DNA of 64,000 nt, taken from assembly GCA_026260175.1 (NCBI GenBank), contig JAKCWW010000013.1, positions 88,177-152,176 of the forward strand. The letters run 5' to 3'. This document shows positions 1 to 10,640 of this stretch, in pieces; position 1 is the first letter of the stretch, and the number at the start of each line of letters is the position of its first letter. Below the pieces are notes generated by a model. The model saw only the letters and a program-made list of their open reading frames with translations, searched no databases and was not told where the DNA came from. Position numbers and translations under genes: made by a program. The DNA comes from Reticulitermes lucifugus. Lineage: Eukaryota; Arthropoda; Insecta; Blattodea; Rhinotermitidae.

Positions 1-55
1 AGTAAGCGAGCGGCCGCAGACCCACGCCTTAGACCGCACGGCCACTGGGATCGGC
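1..55 (-). repeat. SINE-A fragment (tRNA-Leu-like head), cut by window edge
   Basis: Reverse complement gives the head of a tRNA-derived SINE: GATCCCAGTGGCCGTGCGGT, then CTAAGGCGTGGGTCTGCGGCC. The segment TGGCCGNGCGGTCTAAGGCG resembles the D-arm and A box of tRNA-Leu. The same head recurs at 7505, 30222, 47903, 51331 and 61099. The rest of the copy lies outside the window. Confidence 0.75.
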
Positions 56-1715
56 TATAAACTTCTATGCCATGATAAATTCTAAACAGCTGTCTCAAAT
101 TTTGACAGATGCAGGACAGTGGGTGGCCAACACAATAGGCGACGATGTTCTTTCATAAAACAAGTATATGACCGTCACTACGTAGGCGTAATGTCAGGCT
201 TAAAAATACGAAGACTTAAAACAAACATGGCCACAGAAGTAAAATCAATAATTTGTCCACGTTATGAATGTGAGTAACAAACAGTTTTCAGACAAGTGCT
301 GAATTTGTGTTCTTATATTCGCGTAGCGTCAAGAACACTTATGTGACACGATAATGTTTGAACTTCGGACCTGGAGGAACGAACGATATATCTGGGCTTT
401 TAACCAAACACACAAACACATTCACCAGCAAATCCGGGATTTAGCATATGTTTCAATGCCTTGCATACACAATCTTGTATCGTAGTGGGCCCTAGATGAC
501 GTCATTTTCCCAACACATTGTAGATGAAAGTGACAAAGAAACGAACATAAAAACTGAAATATTGCGAAAATTACAACTAAAGAAAAAAAGAAACAGAAAG
601 AAAGAAAAAACAGGGGAATGGAAAGAAGTATCTGGACCGTCTGCAGCAGGAAAGAGGTCTTATAGAACCTACGCAAATGAAACACATAAATTTCTGGCGC
701 GAAATGAAAGCAAAATGGGAGGAATGAGGAAAAAGGAGAAGGTAGTGTTAGAAGTATCAATGCCATCTCGTGGGAGAAGAATGAAAATTGTTCTATATTC
801 CACTTTCTTCCTTTATAATCTGAAGAAAATAAAATTTATCACTATTACCAAGCAAATATAATTAATTTAATCACGCGACTCAGTCTGAAGATAACCAATT
901 ACAGCGTTTAATTTTCGGTCTAAAATTTACAATTACAAATGTGAAAGACACCCGATAAGGCGGTTAAAGCACACTCTAGTTTCATTGGAAGTTACCATAC
1001 AATCAGTGTGTATGCCTTTACATAAAACCGTAAGACATTTTTTATTTCGAATTTCTTCCATTTTGCTTCTCTCAACCCCTGCCTTCACCTCACTTCCCTT
1101 TTTTTTCCATTTATTCAGGAGAAATTGTTGTAAGAGGACATATTTTTCTCCACGTCTTACAAAAAGGAGCAATCTTCTTTTTCGCTTACAAAATATCAAG
1201 AACAAATCTCCCTATTCTTTTCATCCACGATTAAGCTTCGTCACTTATATTTCAGGAATGATGTTTTTACTCAGACTACTTCGGTACAAAGGACATGAAA
1301 CCAGGCTCTACTTCTCTCCACTGTGAGCCTCATACAGGTGTTTCAGTACAATATGTTCCCCAACCTCGTCCTTTGGTCTCAGCTCTTTGTTGTAACAGTA
1401 CACGTCGTACTCAAGACAATGACACAAGTAGTTTGCTTTGCGTTTTAAATGACCATGCTTTACAGTTATCAGAAGTAGTGCATTTTGCGTTCCAAATCAT
1501 CAGGCTTCAAAGTTATCAGAAGCAGCGTGCTTTTTGTTTCAAATAGCCGTATCTCATGATTACCAAAAGTAGTACACTGTGTGTTCCAAAACACCAGATC
1601 CCATCACTGTCGCGACTAAGGCACTTTTTGCTCCAAAGCACCAGCAGGCTTAACAGTTATAAACAGGCGAGTATGTTAACCTTGATTTTAGGCTTCCGTC
1701 GCGATGTTGATGAGA
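56..1715. other. Anonymous AT-rich stretch, no gene seen
   Basis: No conserved protein, RNA or repeat recognised. Positions 540-770 are purine-rich and create a Lys/Glu-rich open frame (496-861) without recognisable domain; I treat it as compositional chance. Confidence 0.5.
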
Positions 1716-1801
1716 TCTTACCTCTTCTGGATTATTACGCGGCCTCGTGTGGTAATTGTTTACCACACGATGCCGCGTAATATCCTAGAAGAGCGCAGAT
1801 C
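1716..1801. repeat. Hairpin repeat, shortened relative of the 59917-60066 element
   Basis: Arms 1733-1755 and 1760-1782 are reverse complements over 23 bases with one mismatch, separated by 4 bases; weaker pairing extends outward to about 1716 and 1801. The flank 1691-1718 (GGCTTCCGTCGCGATGTTGA then TGAGATCT) matches the reverse complement of the right flank of the element at 59917-60066, which shares the arm sequence but also has a hammerhead-like centre. I infer one family, with this copy lacking the centre. Confidence 0.7.
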
Positions 1802-1808
1802 TCAAGCG

Positions 1809-4791
1809 CGAGTGTTGAGCAAGAGTCCTACATCAGGTTAAATTTACTCTGCATTGACTTCCGTCAAACGAAACCGTTTTGCGCATTAGTAATATTGCTA
1901 TTTTACACTTAACCCCCCAACTGTCACAATGAACACTGTGTACTTTATTCCGAATATTTTTCGCCACATCTGCTGCCAAGGCTGCTGTTGTTGCTGAGCT
2001 ACATGTTTGAAAAGCCGGCTGCTTGGCCACGGCGTTGAACAGAAATTGTAACAAGAAACAACGAAGTCTACTTCTCTTCACAAGCTTCAGTTTCTATCAT
2101 AAGATTATGATACAGTACCAATTAATAGTTACATAATGAATGACCGACTGTTTTGTCCCTTTAAACTATCTGGCACACGTATTCACACTGTATGACGTAA
2201 TCTCAATACACGTTACTGTTCTTAAGGTTTATAAATATTAAAGTATAGAAAACGTTTCCTACAGTCTTGTTAAGTGTGTTTTACCAATATAAAGAAATTT
2301 AACTTACCTAGAACGAGGGACTGATTAGGTTTTGCCATGAAACAGAAAGCTACATAAGCAGCCTTATAATTGCTATTTTACGCTCTGTTCGGACAACACA
2401 AGACAGATTGCTGGTTTATTTGCCTATGCGTTTATTTAGTAGCGCTTTATAACTTATTACATTATTCCGTGCCGAAAAAGGAATTACACGATTGTTACGA
2501 ATGCCGATCTGAAATGGACTTATGTTAAATAGTTCGAAGCCTAACTGAGGACATTTGTAAAATTAGTTTTTCAAACAGAAAGAGCACGATAAGCCAGATT
2601 CTAAATTTCGTCTGGCACGCAGAATATGGTTACGCGTAGACTTCAGTAAAAATTTCAGTTATTGGTTACACGGAAGAAGGATTACGGGAAAACAGTAAAA
2701 CTGGACAGTATAGCCACAAAGTAGCCTAAATGTGAAGAAACGTCCAGGAGAACCTGAATCTTCAGCAACGCCGATGTGAGAAAATCAAATTTCACAAGCC
2801 ACAGTACGCCTTTTGTCTCACCCTCGAATGATGGTGATGATGATTGTAATTAGAAAAAGAAGAGGAGGAACAAGGAGAATAAGAAGGAGAAGAGGACACT
2901 AAAAAGGACCTTCAAAGGAAGGAAAAACCAAATTTGGCATGTGCTTAAGAACCGCGCCTTATACGTAAATATGCGAATGTTAGTACAGTTCCACACTTTC
3001 TTAATCCCGGCCCCTGATAGGCGCCAGTCGTTAGCGTCAAGCTGCGGGAGTACTGCCTGTGGTACACACTGGAGAGCAAGCTGCGTGGGCCCAGCTTCCG
3101 TCTAAATGTGAAGCGAGAAGAAACGTCTCTGTCCTTGAATGAACCCTGGCCACTCAACCCAAGACACTTTACGGACTGATATACCCCGATTCTTTGAAAT
3201 TGATCTTTCTGTAGTCTAATTACATCCCTCTGAACAGCAGACAAGGGCATTTCATTGTGTTGACAAAAGATAAAGGCAAAGTGTTGTGAGACCCAGCTTC
3301 GTAATCTCAGAGTTATATTTGCTGTGGTAAACAATGATTTCTAGCCTCCTATTTGTTAGCAATTATTCCCTCATAAGAAGAAAACCCATCACTTTCGCTT
3401 CGTGCAGGATGGCATAAACGTGCGAGTACAACTGCAAAGAAACTGGGAATAGACAGCGGAACACAGGAACAGCTCACGGTGCAAATAACATGGTCGGACA
3501 CGTAATTGTGTTATTTATACTTTTATATGGTGAGGTGCAAGAAACGTTGCCTATATCGAGTTTTATTGATAATAAAATATAACAGAACAAAACGCGGACA
3601 TAAGCTCGCACTCTACCTTGGCCCACATTTTGCAGAGCAATAATACAAGCCAGAACAATGTATTTATAAGGTAACAATGTGGCGCGTTCGCGTAATGTTT
3701 ATACCTCCTCGGCTATCCTAACAGCCTGATACTATTTTACTCAAAGACGGCGCTTTTATGGCATTTTCATTTCGCAACAAACCGTACATAGGTCTTGATG
3801 TAAAGTTCTCGACATTTCAATTTTGTCGACAGATTTTAATGAAGCTCTCCAATATTAAATTTCACGAAAATCCTTCCAGTGAGTGCCGAGCTGATACATG
3901 CGGACAGGCAGGCAGACGGACAGTTGGGACATGAATAAACTAATAGGCACTTTCCGTGATTATGCGAACGCGCCTAAAAACTGCGTTATTCTGAAAACCC
4001 CGCTTGTCCTCCACATGTGGGTTCGACATGCGTACCTTCGTTATATTTTTATCACATCAGCACACTTATTAATACCCTACTACTACACACATACTTTCCA
4101 TTTATTAGTCGATACAGCGACTGTGTTTAAGGGGTGGACATCCGAAAAATCGCCGTTCGAGACTTTTTCTTCTCTCGAAAGTCCAAACCGAACCTGAAGC
4201 TCGCCCAGCCTCCTAGTCAATCTGTACCGGAGGTCTTTCCATAACACTTAACTCCATCTAGTGATGAAGCTAGAATGAGTGAACTATACCTCCACTCCCC
4301 TCAGATACCTTCACAGCATGCACAGGGAGACATTCACTTCTATTTTTGGCACTTTATGTTCCTAATTATATTACTGAACCTAGTGACAGTTTTTGTCCCA
4401 AGCTTTAACCGGCTTATAGGCAGTGAAAAGTCCACAAAGAATTATAATACAGTAGCACAGACTTCTGTTAAACAGTTAAAGCAAGGCAACAGATCGAGTA
4501 CAGGCACAGTATATCCAAGGGTGTCAACGGTCACAACCCATCGTCAGCCACGCTAAACCTATCACGTTGACACGTATATAACTTACATTCATTCAAGTTA
4601 AAAACATACAATTCGTCACATACGTTATGTTCGATTTGTACTAAGTACATAAAAGAACACACTGCCGTAAACATGCTCTAAGTCACTGAACTGGTTTCAA
4701 TTAAATTTGGCATCGCATGCGTAAAAGCGGCAAAATAATTTTTTTTTCTGCTCGTTATGAATCCACAATACACAGTCACTAGTTTATATGC
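1809..4791. other. Anonymous AT-rich stretch, no gene seen
   Basis: Several chance open frames (for example 2945-3334 minus, 129 codons) show no recognisable domain. Nothing repetitive recognised apart from short purine-rich tracts near 2850-2930. Confidence 0.45.
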
Positions 4792-5092
4792 AATGACGCA
4801 GTTGGTTGAGGCACTGCGCAACAAGCCGGAAGGAAGCGGGTTCGATTCCCGATGGTGTTACTGGAATTTTTTATTGAACTAATCCTTCCGGCCGCACTAT
4901 GGTCCTCGGATCGACTCAGCCTCTAACAGACAGGAGTACCAGGAGTATTTCCTGGGGGGTAAAGGCGGCCGGTGCTTAGGGCTGACAACCTTACCACCTT
5001 CATGTGCCAACTGTCCTGAAATCTAGGAGTCTCAACTTCCTGGAACCCTTAGGGCCTGTCCAGGCCTGTAATGGAATAGCTTTACCTTTACC
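4792..5092 (+). repeat. SINE-D: tRNA-derived SINE, near full length
   Basis: The head has a clear A-box-like segment (ACGCAGTTGGTTGAGG, 4797-4812) and a near-consensus B box (GGTTCGATTCCCG, 4839-4851), about 40 bases apart as in a tRNA. A roughly 230-base unrelated body follows, ending in GGAATAGCTTTACCTTTACC. This is the architecture of a Pol III SINE. I see no second copy in the window and no convincing target duplication. Confidence 0.75.
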
Positions 5093-5310
5093 ATTAGAAA
5101 CTTTTAATCGCAACATAAATCTACGCATGATCTATTTAAGATATTTCTAGATTTATTTTACTATTAAAAATTATTTATATCTAAGTACCGAGCATTGCAA
5201 CTTAAATTCGGAGAATGCTAATTATTGTCCGGTTCAGAATCTTTTGGCTTGCCGTTTGCTGTCTAAAAGCACAAAGATTAAAATATACAGAACCATAAAT
5301 TTTCTTTCCT

Positions 5311-5337
5311 GTTATGTTATGTTATGTTACGTTATGT
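5311..5337. repeat. (GTTAT)n microsatellite
   Basis: Five near-perfect GTTAT units with one T-to-C variant. Confidence 0.85.
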
Positions 5338-5339
5338 GT

Positions 5340-5760
5340 GTAAAACGTGGTCTCTGAAAATACAGAAAGAACACAGACTGTGGGCGTTAGAAGACAAGGT
5401 GCTGAGGAAAACATCTGGAGTCTAAGGGGGAGAAACTAGGAGGAATTCGGACTCAAGCTCACGATTTGTACTCTTAACCAAATATTATTAAAATGATTAA
5501 TATGAGATTGATTAGGCATGTGGCACACATGGGTGACAAAATAAATGCATACAGAGCTCTGGTGGGACAACCTGACGGAATGAGACCGCCTAGATGACCG
5601 AGGTTTAGAAGGTAGGATAATATTAAAATGGACCATAAAGATATAGGATGAGGAGGCGTGGACTGTATTTATCTGCCTCAAGATGGAGAAGAGTGAACAC
5701 AATAATAAATCTTAAGGTGCCAGAAAAGGCGAAGAACTTCTCAACCGGCTGAGAATATAA
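5340..5760 (+). mobile_element. LINE C-terminal relic (post-RT domain), broken
   Basis: Conceptual translation across several frames shows a degraded form of the C-terminal region of an insect non-LTR endonuclease-reverse transcriptase: KVLRK followed by a region like HDLYSxPNIIKMI, then LIRHVAHMGDKINAYRALVG, QPDGMRPPR and a stretch like DNIKMDHKDIG. In intact family members these read RRMRWAGHVARMGE...KRPxGRPRRRWEDNIKMDLREIG. Several stops and frame changes are present, so it is a dead 5'-truncated copy. No RT catalytic domain is present. The exact clade is not certain. Confidence 0.75.
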
Positions 5761-6669
5761 TAACTCCTCAAGAAGGACAATGTGTCGTGGAGTAATTCAC
5801 ACCAAGGTCGTCTCTTCTTTTCGGGTTTTGCACCCAGATTTTGTACGCATCTGCAAAACATCCCGTGCGTGCTGCACATCCCAGCCAACAGGGCCTCATT
5901 GATTTAATAAGCCTAATAATATAAGATGAAGAGCACAAATGATGAAGCCCCTAATGATAAATACTTGAAGCAGTACAGCGTCAAGCTATGGCCACTTCAG
6001 GCAGGTTGAAGCCTCGCCCCACAGCCCCCCCGCCGCCGATTAGCATGCTGCTGTTCTCCGGTACACGATTTTTGTCGTTACACATTTTTTGTCCTTACTG
6101 CTTCGCAATTTATTCCACACATCGCCGAATACGTGCCAGATCACGCATCCCAAAGCCCTATAACATTACTACTACGCTAGATGTAACACGGACCATGTGT
6201 TGAAGATGATAAGGTACGTCATCTAGCGGGAAAAAAAGCGTCAGCCAAAGTGCTGCGTCAGCAGTGTCTATATAACAAGCGTTCTGCAGAAAAGCGACCT
6301 ACACGAACTTTATAATCTGTTGGAGGCCAATTTTACTCGTCGGTTTCCTTACTTACCTGTCGAATAACACTCAATCAACTCCTCACGCCATTATCAGATA
6401 AAGCTAACTGCCTATTCAGTATCGCATACTTTGTTTATGGACAATGAATTGGGTTTTGTGAAGGTGAAGATAGGTACTCCAAGGCACTGCGGAATTTACC
6501 TCGAGTATGCACGATAATAACTGTAATGAAAGCTGTACTTCATGCGACAGCTGAACTCATGACCGCCATTTGGACGTGGATTTGTGGACACAAGCCACAC
6601 ATATACATCACATACGCACACAAATATATATAGGTCTTACTGGGAACCGCGCTTAGAAGAATTATGTTA
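5761..6669. other. Anonymous stretch
   Basis: No gene or repeat recognised. Confidence 0.4.
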
Positions 6670-6900
6670 CGGCTCTACTCATTCTTAACTTCAGCATTAG
6701 ATGGCTGCAGTACTCAGCTTCACGCCCTGGCCATTTTACCCTCGAGAAAGGATCCTCCGTTAACAATTGGATGGGAGGGTTTGTGAGCTCCATATGCGTG
6801 GTCCGGACAAGGAGAAAAACTCCTACCCATTTCGGTAATCGAACCTCGATCCCGGGCCACTCAGCCTGTAGCCTCATTAGTACACCAACTGAGCTATCTA
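6670..6900 (-). repeat. SINE-C copy (tRNA-derived), diverged
   Basis: On the plus strand the body begins CTCATTCTTAACTTCAGC and includes GGCCATTTTACC; the tRNA-like head is at the right end with a reversed B box near ATCGAACCTCGATCCCGGG. Similar copies at 16243, 30541, 39990, 43345, 48895, 59110 and 63682, all in this orientation. A short (TCTA)n tract follows at about 6892-6908. Confidence 0.75.
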
Positions 6901-6908
6901 TCTATCTA

Positions 6909-7504
6909 TACACAGGCACCAACACACTCACACACATGGTGTAACAAAATTCGCCCATGGGACCTCTCTAGTGTGACTCGTTGTTGCAAATAATGGCGGA
7001 AATTTGTTTGTTTAGCTTATTTACAACTTATTCTAAAACTTTAAAAACCACGAAGATAGTACTACTTTGCACGTAAAATTTGAAATAATAATTTACAGCT
7101 CTTTACTAACTTCATCACTGCTACGAAAAGGTTACAACGAGTAAGACCCTAAACTGTAACCTAACTTTTTCACAACCGTGGAAGTTATCAGAAATTTTCC
7201 CTGAATTTTTATAACTTAATAAATATTATGGAGTATCTTACTTTAAATTACAAAAATAATGACATAAAAGCAGCCAACTTCAAAATAAATTTACCAAACA
7301 TAAATATTAAAACCTTGAGGCACTGCAAGTATAGGTGTTACTTATACCCGTCTTTACACGAATTAATGTTAAGGAAATCTGGTAAGAAAGAAGAAACTTT
7401 GATGTATATTGGATGAAAAATTATAGAGGCCTTTCAGCCACTTTCAAAATCCTTATTCTAATGTCCCATTTATTTGCTTGTTACAGATATATATTTTATT
7501 CCGT
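6909..7504. other. Anonymous AT-rich stretch
   Basis: No gene or repeat recognised. Confidence 0.4.
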
Positions 7505-7741
7505 GGCTCGACAGCCCTAGTGGCCCTAGGCCTCCTCGTTGTCGAGGCTTCACGATCACACTCAGTTAAACACACCACACTCGGTAGGACTCCTGTGCAC
7601 GAGTGATCACATCGACGCAGAGACCTCTACCTGACAACACACAACACTCACAAGAGACAGACATACATGCTCCCAGCGGAATTCGAATCCGCAATACCAA
7701 CAAGCGAGCGGCCGCCGACCCACGCCTTAGACCGGGCGGCC
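7505..7741 (-). repeat. SINE-A, near full length
   Basis: Reverse complement carries the tRNA-Leu-like head (CCGGTCTAAGGCGTGGGTC), a B-box-like GGATTCGAATTCCGC, and the family body TTGTGAGTGTTGTGTGTTGT, CAGGTAGAGGTCTCTGCGTC, ending in GGGCTGTCGAGCC. The first bases of the head are missing, so it is slightly 5'-truncated. Open frames across it are spurious. Confidence 0.85.
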
Positions 7742-7899
7742 TTTTTACAGATACTATAGGTGATAATCTTACCATGTATTGAAGTCATTTGTAAAGCGTT
7801 TTTTTTATTTAGCGGACACAATATCAACAAAATGTTAACATCCCTTGTACCTGTGTCACCCTGTCAACTACAGCTATCAGGCCTACACAATGTAGAACT

Positions 7900-8262
7900 G
7901 CATGATCAGCGTGAGTGTTTATTTATAAAAACACGCGAAAAGAAAGAGCTGTAAATCATTTTCAGTACTACAAACAGTATTATTCAGTTCGGATGTAGGC
8001 ATATTAGAAGCAGGTTTACTGGACTTCCTCCTTTGTCTATTTTTCAAAAAAGAACACAGCATTTTGTGAACCAGATCTGTACCCGTCCTCAGATAACCCT
8101 GGGTGGATGCACCTACTGAGTTGGGTCTAACAGAAAGAGCCATTTTGAGGCTGTCTTTTTTAGCTTGTACCGATGACCGGAAGAGATCAAGTCCACGAAA
8201 AGCTGTGTTTTTTCGAATATCAGACGATGTACAAAGTCCAGAAACCTGGTAACGATTTTTTT
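7900..8262 (-). other. Possible old repeat upstream of SINE-B
   Basis: Minus-strand frames contain peptide-like strings (KWLFLLDPTQ; STQGYLRTGTDLVHKMLCSF) that resemble recurring repeat-encoded peptides I recall from insect genomes, but I cannot name the family. No intact frame. Low confidence. Confidence 0.25.
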
Positions 8263-8265
8263 GTG

Positions 8266-8498
8266 AAGGGTCCCGCAGCCTTGAGGCTTATTGTGCAACC
8301 CTGTGATGAAGATGATTAGTTTTTTCCGTATTTTCGTGTAATGGAGCACCGGTGGAATAAAACTGACAGGGGAAAACCGAAGTACTCGGGGAAAAACGTG
8401 TCCCAGTGCCACTTTGTTCACCACAAATCCCACATGGACTGACCCCGGGCCTCCGCGGTGAGAGGCCGGCGACTGACGCCCTGAGCCATGGCACGGCC
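8266..8498 (-). repeat. SINE-B copy (tRNA-derived)
   Basis: Reverse complement: head GGCCGTGCCATGGCTCAGGG, then the body CCATGTGGGATTTGTGGTGA and ACAAAGTGGCACTGGGACAC, the motif CGAGTACTTCGGTTTTCCCC, and the tail GGGTTGCACAATAAGCCTCA. The tail is shortened relative to 28953-29222. AACGATT flanks both sides (8251-8257 and 8505-8511), a possible target duplication. Confidence 0.85.
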
Positions 8499-10457
8499 GC
8501 TAGGAACGATTAGTAGGGTCACCATTCCAGCTTTCGCGCCGCATGTGGTTGTGTGTTTGTTAGTCCTATTCCTGCTTCGTATTCGGTACGTGCAGGCCAG
8601 GCAACCCTGACCCAGGGTTTTGTGTTCTCTTCGGTCCTTTCGGGCAAATGCCAAGACAGTGTTTTAATTGAGTTACGGCAGCTTCTTTCCACATCCTTCC
8701 CATTAGAGTACTTTCTAATCATCTTATCATTTGGCGCTATACCCTGTTACTTATTTAAAACGTCGTTAGGAATACAAGGCATGAATACGTTTATGTCCAT
8801 GGAGTATGTCAAGAAATGTAGGTCGTCAGACACAACAGCGGGTTACTGACTCTGATTCGAAATATGTAATTCATGATTGGCGACACAGATGATTTACTAT
8901 TACGCAAATTGGTGGACAGAGAGGAAACTTAAGTGGTCTTCGTTTTTCTGAACATTCCTGTGCTTTTACAGTGACTCGACAATTAGACTGTAATTTAATG
9001 GTGATTCACGAGAATTATTATGGAAGAATAAGAATGTCGTGTATTATCCCAAGTAACAAACTCGGAGCAGAGAGACTACTTGCCAAACTGATAGCTCAAT
9101 CAGATGGTGAGTAAATCTCCTCCCACTGTATGGAAGGTGAAGCTTCATTGCCACTTTCAACACAACCAGAAAAAGAACTATATCTGGCGTCCGTTAAATG
9201 CAGCCTAAACTCCCAAATTTTATCTTACGATACCTTTTTTTACTAACCATTCGTATAATTACTGATAGTCTTTTTACTTCAGATCTTCCTACTAAAATTT
9301 TGTATAGATTTCTAATCTCCCCGTATGTTCTGTATGACCGGCACATCTCATCTCCCCTGATTTAATCCTCACGGTAGTAACTAATCTGGATGAAGAATGA
9401 TCCGATCATACTTGTAGTACCTAATTACAATGAACCTAAAGCGTAAAACTGTGTATTCGTAAGCCAAACCTTGGATTTTAATCCTACGAAGACGGAATTG
9501 TCAAACGTTACACTTGTAAGAATAATTTGGTTTAAATGCATTACATGTACTTAAGAAAGACCTGTCTGTCTTTATGTATTTTATCGAAAATTACGCATTT
9601 TAAATGACATTACGTCACTACACTGAAATCTGTTAGGAGGCGTAAAAAGTCCATAAAATTTAGGACTTCGATAAGCCAAGCCACTAACAGATTTTCAAGA
9701 AGGATCACATAGGATATTAAGCGTCAGTATTTATCAGGTTTAATTCGTATCTGGGACGTTCTGGGTTCAAATGTCTGCTCGAACACTGCCCCTCCTGACT
9801 CCCTGGACAGAACATCAAGTTAGAGGAAGATGGCTACCTTCCTCGCCGTTTATCATTAATTATCCACTACACATTTTGTAATCGCAGCACTGAATATGCC
9901 GTTAAATAAATCAAGAATAAAAAAAGGCAATGCTCTATGCAGTCAGTATAAACTACGGGCACTTTAATTAAGCGTAGGGCGCAACAGTGATAATGAATTA
10001 CCAATTAGAAATTTGAAGTGAGTGGAAAGACACGCAGATTATCCGAGGAAGTTTCCACTAAGAATGGACCCAAAGTAAGCGAATTAAATTTGTGTTTGTT
10101 TTCTGAGTCGGGTAAGTCTTACATTTGCATCGTATTTGCTACCAAGAATGAAAAGACAGATTAAAAAATCGGCAGTTTTTATTTAGTTACGAAACTATTT
10201 CGTACGGCATCAAAGATTATTCACTACTAAATTTCGGGCTAGAACGGCAGCAAGTTTGGTTTGAAAAATTAATTAAGAAAAAACACTTTTCATAAGATTG
10301 TTAAAAAATTAAGATAAATAAGTCTTTCTTTGTTGCCTATCGTAAATTTGTAGCATTTACATATGGTCAGGAACGAACAGATTTAAGCGCTTTCTTTAAC
10401 GATGCTATCAATTGCTAAGTTCAGGTAGCATCGGGCGTACATAAATGAAATATCAGT
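8499..10457. other. Anonymous AT-rich stretch
   Basis: No gene recognised. Around 9745-9850 a segment with TTCTGGGTTCAAATGTCTGC could be a very old tRNA-like head, not firmly supported. Confidence 0.35.
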
Positions 10458-10640
10458 ATGGAGCACTGGAGGGATAATACTGACAGGGAACACTGATTTT
10501 CTGGGAAAACCCCAGTCCCAGTGTCACTTTGTCCACTACAAACCTAACGTGGAGAGACGTGGCATGGAACCCGCGTCTCAGCAATGAGAGGCCTGCAAGT
10601 AACATCCTAAAAAGCAGACTGCGCCACTGCGGATCTCGCC
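10458..10640 (-). repeat. SINE-B copy, old and diverged
   Basis: Minus strand retains CGTTAGGTTTGTAGTGGACA, AAGTGACACTGGGACTGG, GAAAATCAGTGTTCCCTGTC and the CTCCAGTGCTCC segment in the same order as better copies. The tail is lost. Confidence 0.65.

Noticed and set aside
496-861. 121-codon Lys/Glu-rich open frame
   Set aside because: Arises from an A/G-rich tract; an overlapping minus frame of similar length exists; no domain recognised.
2945-3334. 129-codon minus-strand open frame
   Set aside because: No recognisable motif, no neighbouring exons, composition like surrounding non-coding sequence.
4839-4851. B box suggesting a true tRNA gene
   Set aside because: The acceptor stem does not close and a SINE body follows; the same reasoning excludes the B boxes of SINE-A, B and C as tRNA genes.
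8288-8654. Three overlapping minus-strand open frames
   Set aside because: They lie over SINE-B and its flank; the GC-rich head lacks stops by chance.
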